Source of the DNA: Candidatus Krumholzibacteriota bacterium
GTDB lineage: Bacteria > Krumholzibacteriota > Krumholzibacteriia > Krumholzibacteriales > WJIX01
Length of the DNA stretch: 64,000 nt
Direction of reading: 5' to 3'
NCBI GenBank assembly: GCA_034520215.1
Contig: JAXHNR010000001.1
Coordinates: 372,001 to 436,000, forward strand
Shown: piece by piece, positions 52,218 through 61,570 of the stretch
Layout: each line of letters opens with the position of its first letter
Position numbering within the stretch: position 1 is the stretch's first letter
The notes under the pieces: model-generated
Told to the model about the DNA's origin: nothing
What the model saw: only the letters and a program-made list of their open reading frames with translations
Database searches by the model: none
Translations under genes and position numbers: made by a program

Positions 52218-53578
52218 TGAAACAGATTTTTATTGTGGATGATGATGTTGCCGTAACAAACTATTTCAAGGTGATGCTGGCTCAAACCGGAATCTACGAA
52301 ACTACGGTTGAAAATGATTCAAGAAATGTAATTGACCTCTTAACTAAGGAATCTTTTGACTTGATTCTTCTCGATATGGATATGCCGAATGTAAGCGGTA
52401 TGGACATTTTAAAGGAAATGAAGGAAATGTGTATCAATGTCCCCGTGATAGTTCTCACTGGAGTGAATGATGTTGACCTCGCTGTAAAATCAATGAAGGT
52501 AGGGGTTTTTGATTATTTAATCAAACCGGTTGATGATGATAAGCTGCTGGAAATAATAAATGACGCGCTTGAGCATAGTGACTTGGATATGAGTATTAAA
52601 CAACTCCCGCGCGAGTTAAGCCGCCAGGGACTTGTTAACCGGGACGCTTTTGACTATTTAGTAACAAGCGATCCGGAGATGATTAGGTTGTTTCACCAGG
52701 CTGAAAAACTCGCGGACAGTGATCTGACACTTTTTATCTGGGGTGAAAGCGGAACCGGCAAGGAAACTCTTGCTAGAGCTATTCACAAAGCGTCTCCGCG
52801 TAGAAACAAACCCTTTGTCGCTGTTGAAGCGAATAGTTTCACGCAGGAGCAATTCCCCGCTTTTTTCTTTGGGCAAGCGCGAAGCTGGAGTAAGACAAGA
52901 GAGGAAAAGACAGGTTTTCTCGAAGAAGCTGACGGGGGTACGCTCTTTCTCAACCACATCGAATATCTTGATTTTCCGATGCAGGCGAGGCTGAAGCGGG
53001 TTATTCAGAGGAATGAATATTACCTCGAGAGTTCAGCGAGGATTCGGCGTTCGGATGTTAGAATAATTGTATCCTCCACGAAAGATCTTCTTGCTCCGGA
53101 GAAAGAAAGCTCTTTCAGCAGAGATCTTATATATCATTTGATGGTTACATCTATTCGAATCCCTCCCCTTCGGGAAAGGGTAGATGATATAATGCTTCTG
53201 GCATCGCATTTTCTGAGTGAAGAAACAAGTGAGACGGGAAAGGATATCAAGGGGTTTTCGGATGAAAGTGTTGAGCTTCTGAAAAATTACAGTTATCCGA
53301 ACAATGTTCAGGAGTTAATTACTATTGTCGCGAGCGCTGTCGCTAAAGAGGGAAAAGATATAATAACTGCCGAATCACTTCCGTCTATTTTAAGTGAAGA
53401 AAAGAAGATTGCTGAATTAAAAGGGAAAGATGAATTTAAAATCAGAAAGCTCGATGATGTGATCGTCGAAGAGGTTAAAAAAACCCTTGATTATTTCGGC
53501 GGAGATAAGAAAAAATCAGCTGAAAAGCTGGGGATAACAGTGAAAAAAATAAACCAGATAATCAAGAAAATTTATTAA
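52217..53578 (+). CDS. NtrC-like response regulator with AAA+ domain lacking the GAFTGA motif
   Basis: 453 residues. Receiver 1-120 (DDD 8-10, D53, K103). AAA+ domain about 140-375: Walker A GESGTGKE (176-183), Walker B GGTLFLNHIEYL, and FSRDLIYHLMV where the Arg finger segment lies. The GAFTGA loop that touches sigma-54 is missing: the region reads FFFGQARSWSKTREEKTGFL. A Fis-like helix-turn-helix occupies 410-453 (KKSAEKLGITVKKINQIIKK). So it is built like a sigma-54 activator but may act without sigma-54. It follows its probable kinase with a one-base stop/start overlap. Likely target: the flanking transhydrogenase genes (inference). Confidence 0.88.
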   Translation: MKQIFIVDDDVAVTNYFKVMLAQTGIYETTVENDSRNVIDLLTKESFDLILLDMDMPNVSGMDILKEMKEMCINVPVIVLTGVNDVDLAVKSMKVGVFDYLIKPVDDDKLLEIINDALEHSDLDMSIKQLPRELSRQGLVNRDAFDYLVTSDPEMIRLFHQAEKLADSDLTLFIWGESGTGKETLARAIHKASPRRNKPFVAVEANSFTQEQFPAFFFGQARSWSKTREEKTGFLEEADGGTLFLNHIEYLDFPMQARLKRVIQRNEYYLESSARIRRSDVRIIVSSTKDLLAPEKESSFSRDLIYHLMVTSIRIPPLRERVDDIMLLASHFLSEETSETGKDIKGFSDESVELLKNYSYPNNVQELITIVASAVAKEGKDIITAESLPSILSEEKKIAELKGKDEFKIRKLDDVIVEEVKKTLDYFGGDKKKSAEKLGITVKKINQIIKKIY

Positions 53579-53821
53579 TGCTTATTTATTTACGATTATA
53601 AAATGATTTTTTCTTCGGCTCAGTTAGTATATCAACAAATAAATTAACCGGTTGTATTAGTAATCCGGCAGTTTCAAATTTACAAATAGCTTGAATATAT
53701 ATCTTTTTCTATGGTATAAGTATTTATTGCTTTTTTATTTATAACCATCGTTGTTTTTATAATTCATTGTGAGCGTCATTTCCATTTTGTTCAGACTATT
53801 GAAAGGACTGATAAAGAAATT

Positions 53822-54646
53822 ATGAATGAGATAATAGAAAAGGAATTTATTACTTCGGATCTTTTCAGGATGAAAGTTAAAGCTCCTGAGATTGCCCGCA
53901 AACGCGAAGCGGGGCAGTTCATTATACTGATTGTGGATGAAAATGGCGAGAGGATTCCTCTTACTATAGCTGACGCTGATCCTGAGGCGGGATGGATAGC
54001 TTTAGTCGCTCAGATTGTGGGAAAGACTACCAAAGCCCTATCTCAACTTGAAGCGGGGGATTCTATAAAGGATTTAGCCGGTCCTCTTGGAAACCCTACC
54101 GAAGTAGAAAAGTATGGGACAGTAGTTGTAATCGGCGGCGGAGTTGGAATAGCCCCCGCTCATCCCATAGCACAAGCTATGAAGAAAGCCGGCAATACAG
54201 TTATATCAATCCTCGGCGGTAGGACTAAAGACCTGGTTATTATGGAAGAAGAGATGAAAGCCGCCAGTGACAAGGTTATCGTAACAACCGATGATGGTTC
54301 TTACGGGAAGAAGGGTTTTGTCACAGACGCGCTGCAGAAGTTAATCGACGACGGGGTTTCTATTGATCTCGTTGTCGCGGTAGGTCCTCCGATTATGATG
54401 AAATTCGTCAGTAAAATGACAAAGGAATATGAAATAAAAACTATAGTAAGTTTGAATACTATCATGGTTGATGGAACAGGAATGTGCGGGTGTTGCCGTG
54501 TTTCCGTGGGTGGCGAGACAAAGTTTGTTTGTGTCGACGGCCCAGAGTTTGACGGTCACAAGGTTGATTTTGAGGAAATGATGCATCGCATACAAATGTA
54601 CAGTCACCAGGAAAAAGAGGCGATGGACAAGTTCCTTTCTAAATAA
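53822..54646 (+). CDS. nfnA: NADH-dependent ferredoxin:NADP+ oxidoreductase subunit alpha (NfnA)
   Basis: 274 residues, ferredoxin-NADP reductase fold: FAD part with REAGQFIILIVDENGERIPLTIAD, NAD part with VVVIGGGVGIAPAHPIAQAM, and a C-terminal 2Fe-2S site in GTGMCGCCRVSVGG...FVCVDGPEF. This is the small subunit of Nfn, also annotated as sulfide dehydrogenase beta. With NfnB it couples NADH and ferredoxin oxidation to NADP+ reduction by bifurcation, reversibly. Preceded by 240 bp of AT-rich DNA that should hold a promoter; nfnB follows after 35 bp. Confidence 0.93.
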   Translation: MNEIIEKEFITSDLFRMKVKAPEIARKREAGQFIILIVDENGERIPLTIADADPEAGWIALVAQIVGKTTKALSQLEAGDSIKDLAGPLGNPTEVEKYGTVVVIGGGVGIAPAHPIAQAMKKAGNTVISILGGRTKDLVIMEEEMKAASDKVIVTTDDGSYGKKGFVTDALQKLIDDGVSIDLVVAVGPPIMMKFVSKMTKEYEIKTIVSLNTIMVDGTGMCGCCRVSVGGETKFVCVDGPEFDGHKVDFEEMMHRIQMYSHQEKEAMDKFLSK

Positions 54647-54681
54647 TAAGGAGGTTATGGCCAAGAAGGCCCAAGTAAATT

Positions 54682-56118
54682 ATGACTGACAAGAATTTAA
54701 GTCCGAAAGAAAGGTTAAAGATCCCTCCGCAGGAAATGCCGGAGCAGGAGCCTGCCGATCGCATAAATAATGTTGATGAAGTTCCGTTTGGTTATACTAA
54801 AGAGCTTGCCGTGAAGGAAGCTTCCAGATGTCTTCAGTGCAAGAATAAGCCCTGCATCAAGGGGTGTCCCGTCGAGATTGATATTCCCGAGTTTATTAAT
54901 GCCATAGCTGAGGGAAATTTCAACGAATCTGTACGAATTATTAAAGAGACTAATATCCTTCCGGCTATATGCGGACGTGTCTGCCCGCAGGAAGAACAGT
55001 GTCAGCGGTTTTGTGTTGTGGGAAAGAGTCACAAATCGGTTGAGAAGGCGGTTCAGATTGGCAAACTCGAGAGGTTTGCTGCTGATTGGGAAATGGAAAA
55101 CGGGGAATCTGAAAAACCGGAGGTTAAAGGGTCTACAGGCAAGAGAGTGGCCGTGATCGGTTCAGGTCCCGCCGGGCTTACCGTTGCCGCTGATGTAAGA
55201 AGAGAGGGGCATGATGTTACAGTGTTTGAGGCTCTTCATAAACCGGGAGGTGTTCTGATATATGGCATTCCCGAGTTCCGGCTGCCGAAAAGCATTGTAA
55301 TGAAGGAAGTTGATAATCTCAAAAAGATGGGAGTTGAAATACTCTACAACAGCGTTATAGGGAAAATATACAGTATCGATGAACTTCTTGATAAGGGATA
55401 TGACGCTGTTTTTGTCGGGACGGGAGCGGGATTGCCCAATTTTCTTAATCTTCCCGGAGAGAATCTCAATGGTGTCTATTCCGCCAATGAGTATCTTACG
55501 CGCGCCAATCTGATGAAGGCCTACTCATTTCCGGAAACAGACACCCCGATTGCCCGATCTAAGAATGTTGCTGTCTTTGGTGGAGGAAATGTGGCAATGG
55601 ATTCTGCCAGAACTGCTCTCAGGCTTGGCGCCGAAAATGTGTATCTTGTATATAGAAGATCGCGTAAAGAAATGCCGGCCAGAGTCGAAGAGGTCGAACA
55701 CGCGGACGCGGAGGGAGTACAGTTTCTTCTACTTCAGAATCCAGTAGGATTGCTTGGCGATGAGGACGGCTGGGTAAAGCAGGCCGAATGCATAAAAATG
55801 GAGCTTGGTGAGCCGGATGATTCGGGGAGGAGACGACCTATTCCAATCAAAGGAAGCGAGTTCAGGATAGATATCGATACCTGCATTATTGCCATAGGAA
55901 ATTCATCTAATCCCCTGATTCCCGATACATCCCCGGATATTGAGACTAACAGATGGGGGAATATTATCGCGGATGAGGAAACAATGAAAACGAGCAAAAA
56001 GAGTGTTTTTGCCGGTGGGGACATTGTGCTCGGAGCGGCCACAGTGATTCTGGCTATGGGGCAGGGACGAAAGGCCGCTGAATCAATAAACAAATACCTT
56101 GAAAGCGGTCAGTGGTAA
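54682..56118 (+). CDS. nfnB: NADH-dependent ferredoxin:NADP+ oxidoreductase subunit beta (NfnB, GltD-like)
   Basis: 478 residues. The N-terminal 4Fe-4S domain has ASRCLQCKNKPCIKGCPVEID and CGRVCPQEEQCQRFC. FAD site VAVIGSGPAGLTVAADVR, NADPH site VAVFGGGNVAMDSARTALRLG, and C-terminal FAGGDIVLGAATVILAMGQGRKAAESI. Bifurcating FAD is in this subunit. Glutamate synthase small subunits look alike, but no large subunit is near and nfnA precedes. Homologous to residues 95-505 of the 1228-residue protein 4 kb upstream. Last gene of the redox cluster; it converges with the LuxR-type gene 70 bp on. Confidence 0.93.
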   Translation: MTDKNLSPKERLKIPPQEMPEQEPADRINNVDEVPFGYTKELAVKEASRCLQCKNKPCIKGCPVEIDIPEFINAIAEGNFNESVRIIKETNILPAICGRVCPQEEQCQRFCVVGKSHKSVEKAVQIGKLERFAADWEMENGESEKPEVKGSTGKRVAVIGSGPAGLTVAADVRREGHDVTVFEALHKPGGVLIYGIPEFRLPKSIVMKEVDNLKKMGVEILYNSVIGKIYSIDELLDKGYDAVFVGTGAGLPNFLNLPGENLNGVYSANEYLTRANLMKAYSFPETDTPIARSKNVAVFGGGNVAMDSARTALRLGAENVYLVYRRSRKEMPARVEEVEHADAEGVQFLLLQNPVGLLGDEDGWVKQAECIKMELGEPDDSGRRRPIPIKGSEFRIDIDTCIIAIGNSSNPLIPDTSPDIETNRWGNIIADEETMKTSKKSVFAGGDIVLGAATVILAMGQGRKAAESINKYLESGQW

Positions 56119-56188
56119 CGCGCCTGTATCTTTGAAATCAGAGAAATAACCATCGAGAAGGGTTTTGGCTGTTTTCTGACGAGTGTCC

Positions 56189-56770
56189 TCAGGTGGTTAA
56201 TACGGGTTTTTCCCCGTCCTGCTCTGTTTTGATCTTTTTCTTGCCGGTTTTAAGTTTTTCAAGTATGTCTATGCAGGGGCATCTAGAAAGTAATTTATGG
56301 AAGAGCTGTGTCCTGCTGACCACATCGTATTTCTTGTAAACATTGAACAGGTGGTTTTTTACGGTTTTCTCTGTTATCTTGAGTATTCGAGCGATCTCCC
56401 TGTTCTTGTGGCCCATAAGCAGTTCATACAGAACCTCTCTCTCCCTTCCTGAAAGTTCTATATGAAGTTCGTTCTTCTTTTTATTATTTATATCATCCTG
56501 ATTAGTATTTCTTTTTTTTGCTGCTTCGCCGGACATGCTCTTGATTTGATCCGGCAATTTGCTCATCTCAGAGACGGTTTCTATAGAGTATGAGCAATTT
56601 GATTTTAAGATTCTCAGGATATCTTCTCTGGTTCTGTTTTCTTTGATTACAATAAGTTCAGTGTGTGGAGAAAGTTTATTTAAGAGTTGAAAGAAATTCT
56701 CAATATTTTCTATTTCTGTAATTGTGAGAATTGTAGTTGTTTTAACAGATTCCTTCGAATTATCATTCAT
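56189..56770 (-). CDS. LuxR-type helix-turn-helix transcriptional regulator
   Basis: About 193 residues. The N-terminal half (1-100) looks like a small alpha/beta sensing domain without the Asp pattern of receivers (TTILTITEIENIENFFQLL, TELIVIKENRT). The C-terminal LuxR domain (about 115-170) reads LSGREREVLYELLMGHKNREIARILKITEKTVKNHLFNVYKK. It ends in a Lys-rich tail. Start set at the ATG at 56770; the frame is open to a TTG at 56788. Faces the nfn genes tail to tail. Targets unknown. Confidence 0.85.
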   Translation of the reverse strand: MNDNSKESVKTTTILTITEIENIENFFQLLNKLSPHTELIVIKENRTREDILRILKSNCSYSIETVSEMSKLPDQIKSMSGEAAKKRNTNQDDINNKKKNELHIELSGREREVLYELLMGHKNREIARILKITEKTVKNHLFNVYKKYDVVSRTQLFHKLLSRCPCIDILEKLKTGKKKIKTEQDGEKPVLTT

Positions 56771-57069
56771 GCTTCGCGGACCCCGCAATCGTTTGACTCA
56801 TAAAACAGCACCAACCTCACATAAAAATATTAACTCTTCCCCGAAATGAGCCAAACCTACCCCTCTTACAAGGGATTAATCAGCAATATTTATACCGTAT
56901 ATACTGATAAAAGCGCAACTTATTTTATTGCTTGTTGTTACGGTTATATGATGGGCATAATAGCTTCCAGCTGATTTGGTTTTAAAATGGTAAGAGGTAA
57001 ATAAGTCTTTACGCAATCTTACAAAATATATTCTATCATGATGTGGTATAATCAAATAGCCGATTGTCA

Positions 57070-57294
57070 TTATATGTTTACAGGTGTAATCGGACCTTTA
57101 TACTCCGCTATCTCTTCGGCAGTCTTTCCTTTCTTTAGATTCTCAGATGTTATCTTGGATATTATTTCAGTGATTTCCGGTTTTTTTTTAGGAATAAATT
57201 TGTGTGGAGTCTTAAATAAATGAAGAATCTCCCTCTTAGATAATGAATCGGCACGCTCAAATCTTGACAGTATACAAAATAGGGAGTATGTTGT
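57070..57294 (-). pseudogene. Possible coding remnant, Lys-rich C-terminal fragment
   Basis: The minus strand is open for 75 codons and reads like a protein (LSKREILHLFKTPHKFIPK, then EIISKITSENLKKGKTAEEI and ending GPITPVNI), but there is no ATG, GTG or TTG in frame after the upstream stop. It may be the end of a lost gene. The opposite strand also has a 61-codon frame, of poorer composition. The rest of 56771-57460 is AT-rich with nothing else recognised apart from the promoter at 57264. Confidence 0.3.
57264..57292 (+). promoter_or_regulatory. Likely promoter of guaB operon
   Basis: TTGACA (57264-57269), 17 bases, TATGTT (57287-57292); start of guaB is 170 bp on. Consensus -35, moderate -10. 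Confidence 0.45.
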
Positions 57295-57464
57295 TTAAAA
57301 AATATAGTAGTGTTAAGTTTAATCAGGCAATATACGATTAATGCCGCTGATATTTAAATAACTTGTATAGGATGCAGCACGGAAATATATATAAATTATT
57401 CAACAGAGCTCTATTATTTTGAATGTGAGAGGAGGAAGAAGGGGCGTCATTTCCTTCGTAGTTT

Positions 57465-58931
57465 ATGGCAAATCAAAAAGTTATTAAAACCGGACTTACA
57501 TTTGATGATGTTCTTCTTGTTCCAGCGAAATCAAAGGTGCACCCGAGAAATGTCAAAATCAACACCAGACTTACAAAAAAAATAAAGATGAACCTTCCGA
57601 TTATTTCAGCTGCTATGGATACCGTCACAGAAGCTGAGTTGGCTATAGCCCTTGCCAGAGAAGGCGGTATTGGTATCATACATAAGAATTTTTCTATATT
57701 CGAGCAGGCCGAAGAAGTTGACAGAGTTAAGAGAAGTGAAAGCGGTATGATTACTAATCCTGTTACTTTTTATCCGGACCAGCTTGTAAAGGAAGCAATA
57801 GAAGTAATGAAGAAATACGACATTTCAGGCTTGCCTATAACCAAAGATGATTTACTGGTAGGTATCTTGACTAACCGCGACTTGAGATTTATTCAAAGAG
57901 AAGATATCAAGGTAAGTGAAGTAATGACATCTGAAAATCTGATTACCGCCTCTGAGGGGATTGGTATCAAGAAGGCTATGAGGATACTCCATGAGAATAG
58001 AATTGAAAAGCTTCCGGTGGTTGACGGGAAGGGCAGGTTAAAAGGACTTATTACGGTAAAGGATATTCAGAAGAAGATCGATTATCCCAACGCGTGCAAG
58101 GATAAAAACGGAAGATTGCGTGTCGGCGCTGCTGTGGGGGTAGGAAGGGATAGCTTAAAAAGGGTGGAGGCGTTGGTAGATGTAAATGTTGATTTAATTG
58201 TCGTTGATACCGCCCACGCTCATTCCAAAGGTGTACTGGACAAGCTGAATAAGATTAGAAGAAAATTCCCGAAGCTCGAGATAATCGCGGGGAATATTGC
58301 CACGGCTTCAGCGGCAAGAGCCCTGGTGAAACTGGGTGTTGACGCTATAAAGGTTGGTATCGGTCCCGGAGCAATTTGTACCACGCGTGTTGTCGCTGGG
58401 ATAGGGGTTCCTCAGGTTACAGCTATAATGGATTGCGCTCCTGTTGCTCGTAAAGCCGGAATACCTCTAATAGCCGATGGCGGGATAAAATATTCAGGGG
58501 ATATAGTCAAGGCGATTGCCGCTGGAGCTGATTGTGTTATGGTTGGCAGTATTTTTGCGGGAACTGAAGAGAGCCCGGGCGAGCTGGTCTATCAGCATGG
58601 AAAGAGTTTTAAAACTTACCGCGGAATGGGATCAATTGGCGCTATGAAAGATGGAAGCCGTGATAGATATTTTCAGGATGATGTAATGGATGAAACCAAA
58701 CTCGTGGCGGAAGGTGTTGAGGGTAGAGTTTCCTACAAGGGCAGTCTTTCGGCTAATGTCGTACAGATTATAGGAGGGCTTAGAAGCGGTATGGGGTATT
58801 GCGGGGCAAATACAATCAACGCGTTGAAAAAGAAAGCGCGTTTTATTCAGATTACCCAGGCAGGATTGCTTGAGAGTCATCCTCACAATGTTTTTATCAC
58901 CAAGGAAGCTCCAAATTACAGAAGAAGTTGA
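57465..58931 (+). CDS. guaB: Inosine-5'-monophosphate dehydrogenase
   Basis: 488 residues, full length. TIM barrel interrupted by two CBS domains (about 95-210). Blocks: [76 protein letters not shown] (catalytic Cys), [27 protein letters not shown] and [10 protein letters not shown]. It oxidises IMP to XMP for GMP synthesis. RBS region AGGAGGAAG lies about 25 bases upstream, and a closer weak site is not obvious. The next gene begins 7 bp after its stop. Confidence 0.97.
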   Translation: MANQKVIKTGLTFDDVLLVPAKSKVHPRNVKINTRLTKKIKMNLPIISAAMDTVTEAELAIALAREGGIGIIHKNFSIFEQAEEVDRVKRSESGMITNPVTFYPDQLVKEAIEVMKKYDISGLPITKDDLLVGILTNRDLRFIQREDIKVSEVMTSENLITASEGIGIKKAMRILHENRIEKLPVVDGKGRLKGLITVKDIQKKIDYPNACKDKNGRLRVGAAVGVGRDSLKRVEALVDVNVDLIVVDTAHAHSKGVLDKLNKIRRKFPKLEIIAGNIATASAARALVKLGVDAIKVGIGPGAICTTRVVAGIGVPQVTAIMDCAPVARKAGIPLIADGGIKYSGDIVKAIAAGADCVMVGSIFAGTEESPGELVYQHGKSFKTYRGMGSIGAMKDGSRDRYFQDDVMDETKLVAEGVEGRVSYKGSLSANVVQIIGGLRSGMGYCGANTINALKKKARFIQITQAGLLESHPHNVFITKEAPNYRRS

Positions 58932-58938
58932 TCCTAAA

Positions 58939-59646
58939 ATGGATGAAAATTTAACCAACTTGGAAGGAAGCAGTAAAAATCTTGAAAATCTACAGTCTTC
59001 CGCCGGGCATTTGGGTATTGACATCTTCTCATCTACTATCGTGGATGAAAAAATAAGAAGTGGGTTTCATAAGTCGATAAAGGAAGTATCTCTTCAACTC
59101 GACTATGCTGTCGTAATTGGGATCTGCCTGTCAGCATCTATTCTTGAAACGGTTAAGGTTGCCCCAACATGGACCTATTACTATCACTATAGAATTGTTA
59201 ACTTTGCTCTAGACCAGGCGGCATTATTTATATCGGGAGAATGCGGAAGGATGGGATACAGCGCGCTTCCGATACCTGCTTCACAAATAATGGATTGGAA
59301 CAGGTTATCCGGGCATCTTTCACACAGGGAATTGGGAGCTTCAGCTGGATTGGGATGGTGGGGGAGGAATAATTTGCTTGTCAATCCCGAGCATGGAGCC
59401 CATATTCGTTTAGCGACTGTTTTGACAAACATGCCGCTTCCGGATTCGGGAGAGGATGGAGAAATGCCGGGTTGCGGTGATTGCTGCAAATGTATAGATG
59501 TATGCCCGGTCGGAGCTATACATAAAAAGCCGGAGGACTTTAATCTGGATAAATGTACGGCTCAGCTTAGAAGATTTTCAAAAAGCGAGAAATTAAATAC
59601 AATGATTTGTGGTTTATGCGTTAAAGTATGTGATGGTACTTTTTAA
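58939..59646 (+). CDS. Epoxyqueuosine reductase-like 4Fe-4S protein (QueG-related)
   Basis: About 235 residues from the ATG at 58939 (the frame extends back into guaB). The SHRELGASAGLGWWGRNNLLVNPEHGAHIRLATVLT segment and the double cluster motif CGDCCKCIDVCPVGAI...CGLCVKVCDG are of the QueG/reductive dehalogenase type. It is shorter than QueG (about 310-380), lacking the C-terminal HEAT repeats and part of the cobalamin-binding region, so a role in queuosine is not assured. Translationally close to guaB (7 bp) and followed after 26 bp by a hydrolase gene. Confidence 0.75.
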   Translation: MDENLTNLEGSSKNLENLQSSAGHLGIDIFSSTIVDEKIRSGFHKSIKEVSLQLDYAVVIGICLSASILETVKVAPTWTYYYHYRIVNFALDQAALFISGECGRMGYSALPIPASQIMDWNRLSGHLSHRELGASAGLGWWGRNNLLVNPEHGAHIRLATVLTNMPLPDSGEDGEMPGCGDCCKCIDVCPVGAIHKKPEDFNLDKCTAQLRRFSKSEKLNTMICGLCVKVCDGTF

Positions 59647-59672
59647 ATATAGTAAGGGAAAAGACTAATAAT

Positions 59673-60566
59673 ATGAAGGTTATTGAGAAAGTAACTTATT
59701 CAATTTGGGAACTGAAAGAAGAACTCAGGAGAAATCCTGATAATCATGACGCTGGAGCAGAACTGCTGAAGTATTTTCTCAAAAGCAGGGTATATATAGA
59801 AAGAAAAAACAATGTTCCGGAGGAAAAGAGAAGTTTCCTGCTTTTTCAGGATAGCAAAGCACCTGCCTGTATGCTTATACACGGCGCGGGGGGCACTCCG
59901 GCCGAAATGAGGGGGTTGGGAGACTATCTTTATGGTTTAGGTTTTACTGTTTATGCAATAAGATTACCTCTCGAGATAGATGAAAGTAATAGAGGGTTCA
60001 GAGATTATATGGCAAGGATATTCAACCGTCAAAGCGATCATAAAGCTACTAAAAGGAGAGCCACAAACAGAAACACATGGAGCGCGTGTCTTTCCGAATC
60101 TGAAATTGTCCTCGATACTCTGCTCGACTATTCGGCTGACACCTCTGTTATAGGATTCAGCTTCGGAGGATTGATTGCTCTGAACCTGATGGTAAATTTC
60201 GATATCCAGAAAACTGTTTTAATTTCTCCCGCTCTCTTTCCAAGAGATCACGGGAATTTCTTTTTTCCTTTACTGCTGAAGTGTGCGCCCGGATTAGCCA
60301 GAAGGATTGATCCAGTCAAGTACACTATGGCTGAATTTATTCAACGCACCAGAGCACGGATTAAAAAAATAGATCAGTCTTTTCTTACGATACAATCAAT
60401 AGACGATCCTGTAGTTTCTTTGAAGGGGTATGCTTTCTTGAAACGCCGTTCAAAGAACAGAAAATCAGAGTTTGTTCTGATGGATAAAGGCGGACATGTT
60501 GTCGTCAATGGAGATAAGGCGGGTGAAGTATTTAAGCTGGCTGGCAAATTCCTAAAAAGAACTTAA
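59673..60566 (+). CDS. Alpha/beta hydrolase (esterase/lysophospholipase-like)
   Basis: 297 residues. ACMLIHGAGGTPAEMRGLGDYLYGLGFTVYAIRLP is the oxyanion-hole region; GFSFGGLIALNLM holds the nucleophile Ser (GxSxG); SIDDPVVSLKG and KGGHVVV give the acid and His. An N-terminal helical lead (about 1-55, rich in charged residues) precedes the fold. Resembles carboxylesterases of the Est30/monoacylglycerol lipase kind. Third gene of the guaB unit; a role with its neighbours is not evident. Substrate unknown. Confidence 0.85.
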   Translation: MKVIEKVTYSIWELKEELRRNPDNHDAGAELLKYFLKSRVYIERKNNVPEEKRSFLLFQDSKAPACMLIHGAGGTPAEMRGLGDYLYGLGFTVYAIRLPLEIDESNRGFRDYMARIFNRQSDHKATKRRATNRNTWSACLSESEIVLDTLLDYSADTSVIGFSFGGLIALNLMVNFDIQKTVLISPALFPRDHGNFFFPLLLKCAPGLARRIDPVKYTMAEFIQRTRARIKKIDQSFLTIQSIDDPVVSLKGYAFLKRRSKNRKSEFVLMDKGGHVVVNGDKAGEVFKLAGKFLKRT

Positions 60567-60570
60567 CCTG

Positions 60571-61344
60571 TTATGATATTTTGAAACTGAAAGAAGGGTC
60601 AATGGCGGCTATTTTACCGACCAGCCTGATCAGGGTTTTTTTTTGATCAGTTGTTTTCTTCTTTAGATATTCAGAATACGCATCCAGGAATTTATTGTGA
60701 AGTTCTGCGAGTTCTTCTTTCCTGTTTATTGTTAATACAGATTGTTCAAAATGATACATTTCGCCCGGCGTTATCTTTTTGAAAAGGTTAAAATATTTCG
60801 TTTTCATCAGAGAAAGAACCGTAATATAATTCTCGAGTCCCCTTGATAATTTTCCAAGAATATCTACCATCGCGGACTTTCTCGAGGAAGTTTTGTTCAG
60901 ATAGGATTGAGCCAGTTCATAGTACACTTTGCATCTACTGATATAACCTTCTGAGGAAAGATTCATATGAGGATTTGAATTAGGTCTCATCCTTTTTGGA
61001 TTATCAAAGATCCCGATGGAAATAAGAAGAAAATCGGCGTTAGTTCTGTAAGCCAGATATTTTTCACGATGGTTGGGCAGCCTCTCAACAAACTCCTTCA
61101 GCGCGAAATCGTATGGGATAATATATTTCCCGGCCCTTTTGTGGTGTTGCGGATTTGAGATGGATGTGAGCAAATTTGCAATATAGATATTTACATCTTC
61201 ATCCGGAAAGTACTTATTTGTGTGGAAATTGTTCTCAACCCTGCTGTAAAGAAAATTGTTCATCATGAAGAAATCCGCCCGCTGCTGTTTCGTTGATCTT
61301 CTATTATGTTCTATCTTCGTGTAATTTGTGGCTGTGGTAATCAT
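60571..61344 (-). CDS. Uncharacterised 257-residue alpha-helical protein
   Basis: ATG at 61344 with GGAG 6 bases upstream, giving a full frame of 257 codons with protein-like composition. I do not recognise a family. It is rich in Lys, Asn and Tyr, predicted mostly helical, with no signal or membrane helix and few Cys. Segments such as KYIIPYDFALKEFVERLPNHREKYLAYRTNADFLLISIG and MVDILGKLSRGLENYITVLSLMKTKYFNLF suggest amphipathic helices. Tail to tail with the hydrolase, 4 bp apart. Repeat copy F lies 230 bp upstream of its start. Expressed alone or not at all. Confidence 0.6.
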   Translation of the reverse strand: MITTATNYTKIEHNRRSTKQQRADFFMMNNFLYSRVENNFHTNKYFPDEDVNIYIANLLTSISNPQHHKRAGKYIIPYDFALKEFVERLPNHREKYLAYRTNADFLLISIGIFDNPKRMRPNSNPHMNLSSEGYISRCKVYYELAQSYLNKTSSRKSAMVDILGKLSRGLENYITVLSLMKTKYFNLFKKITPGEMYHFEQSVLTINRKEELAELHNKFLDAYSEYLKKKTTDQKKTLIRLVGKIAAIDPSFSFKIS

Positions 61345-61570
61345 GCTTGCTCCATACTCCAGCTTTAGGTTTATTTCTGTCTAAGAATAAAATTCGCAAG
61401 CATTATGCCATTTTTAATAATCTATTGAGAAAGAAAGCGGGAACCCGGCCCGGATTCGATTGAGATTCTGCTAACTTTAAGCGTATAAGATGTTTAAATA
61501 TATTTCGAATCGGCATGAGTGGTTATGGTTATATTTTTCTCTTTTCATTAATTTTTTACATTCCTTTGTA

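Noticed and set aside
57038-57223. 61-codon hydrophobic plus-strand frame
   Set aside because: No RBS, and it lies opposite a more protein-like frame.
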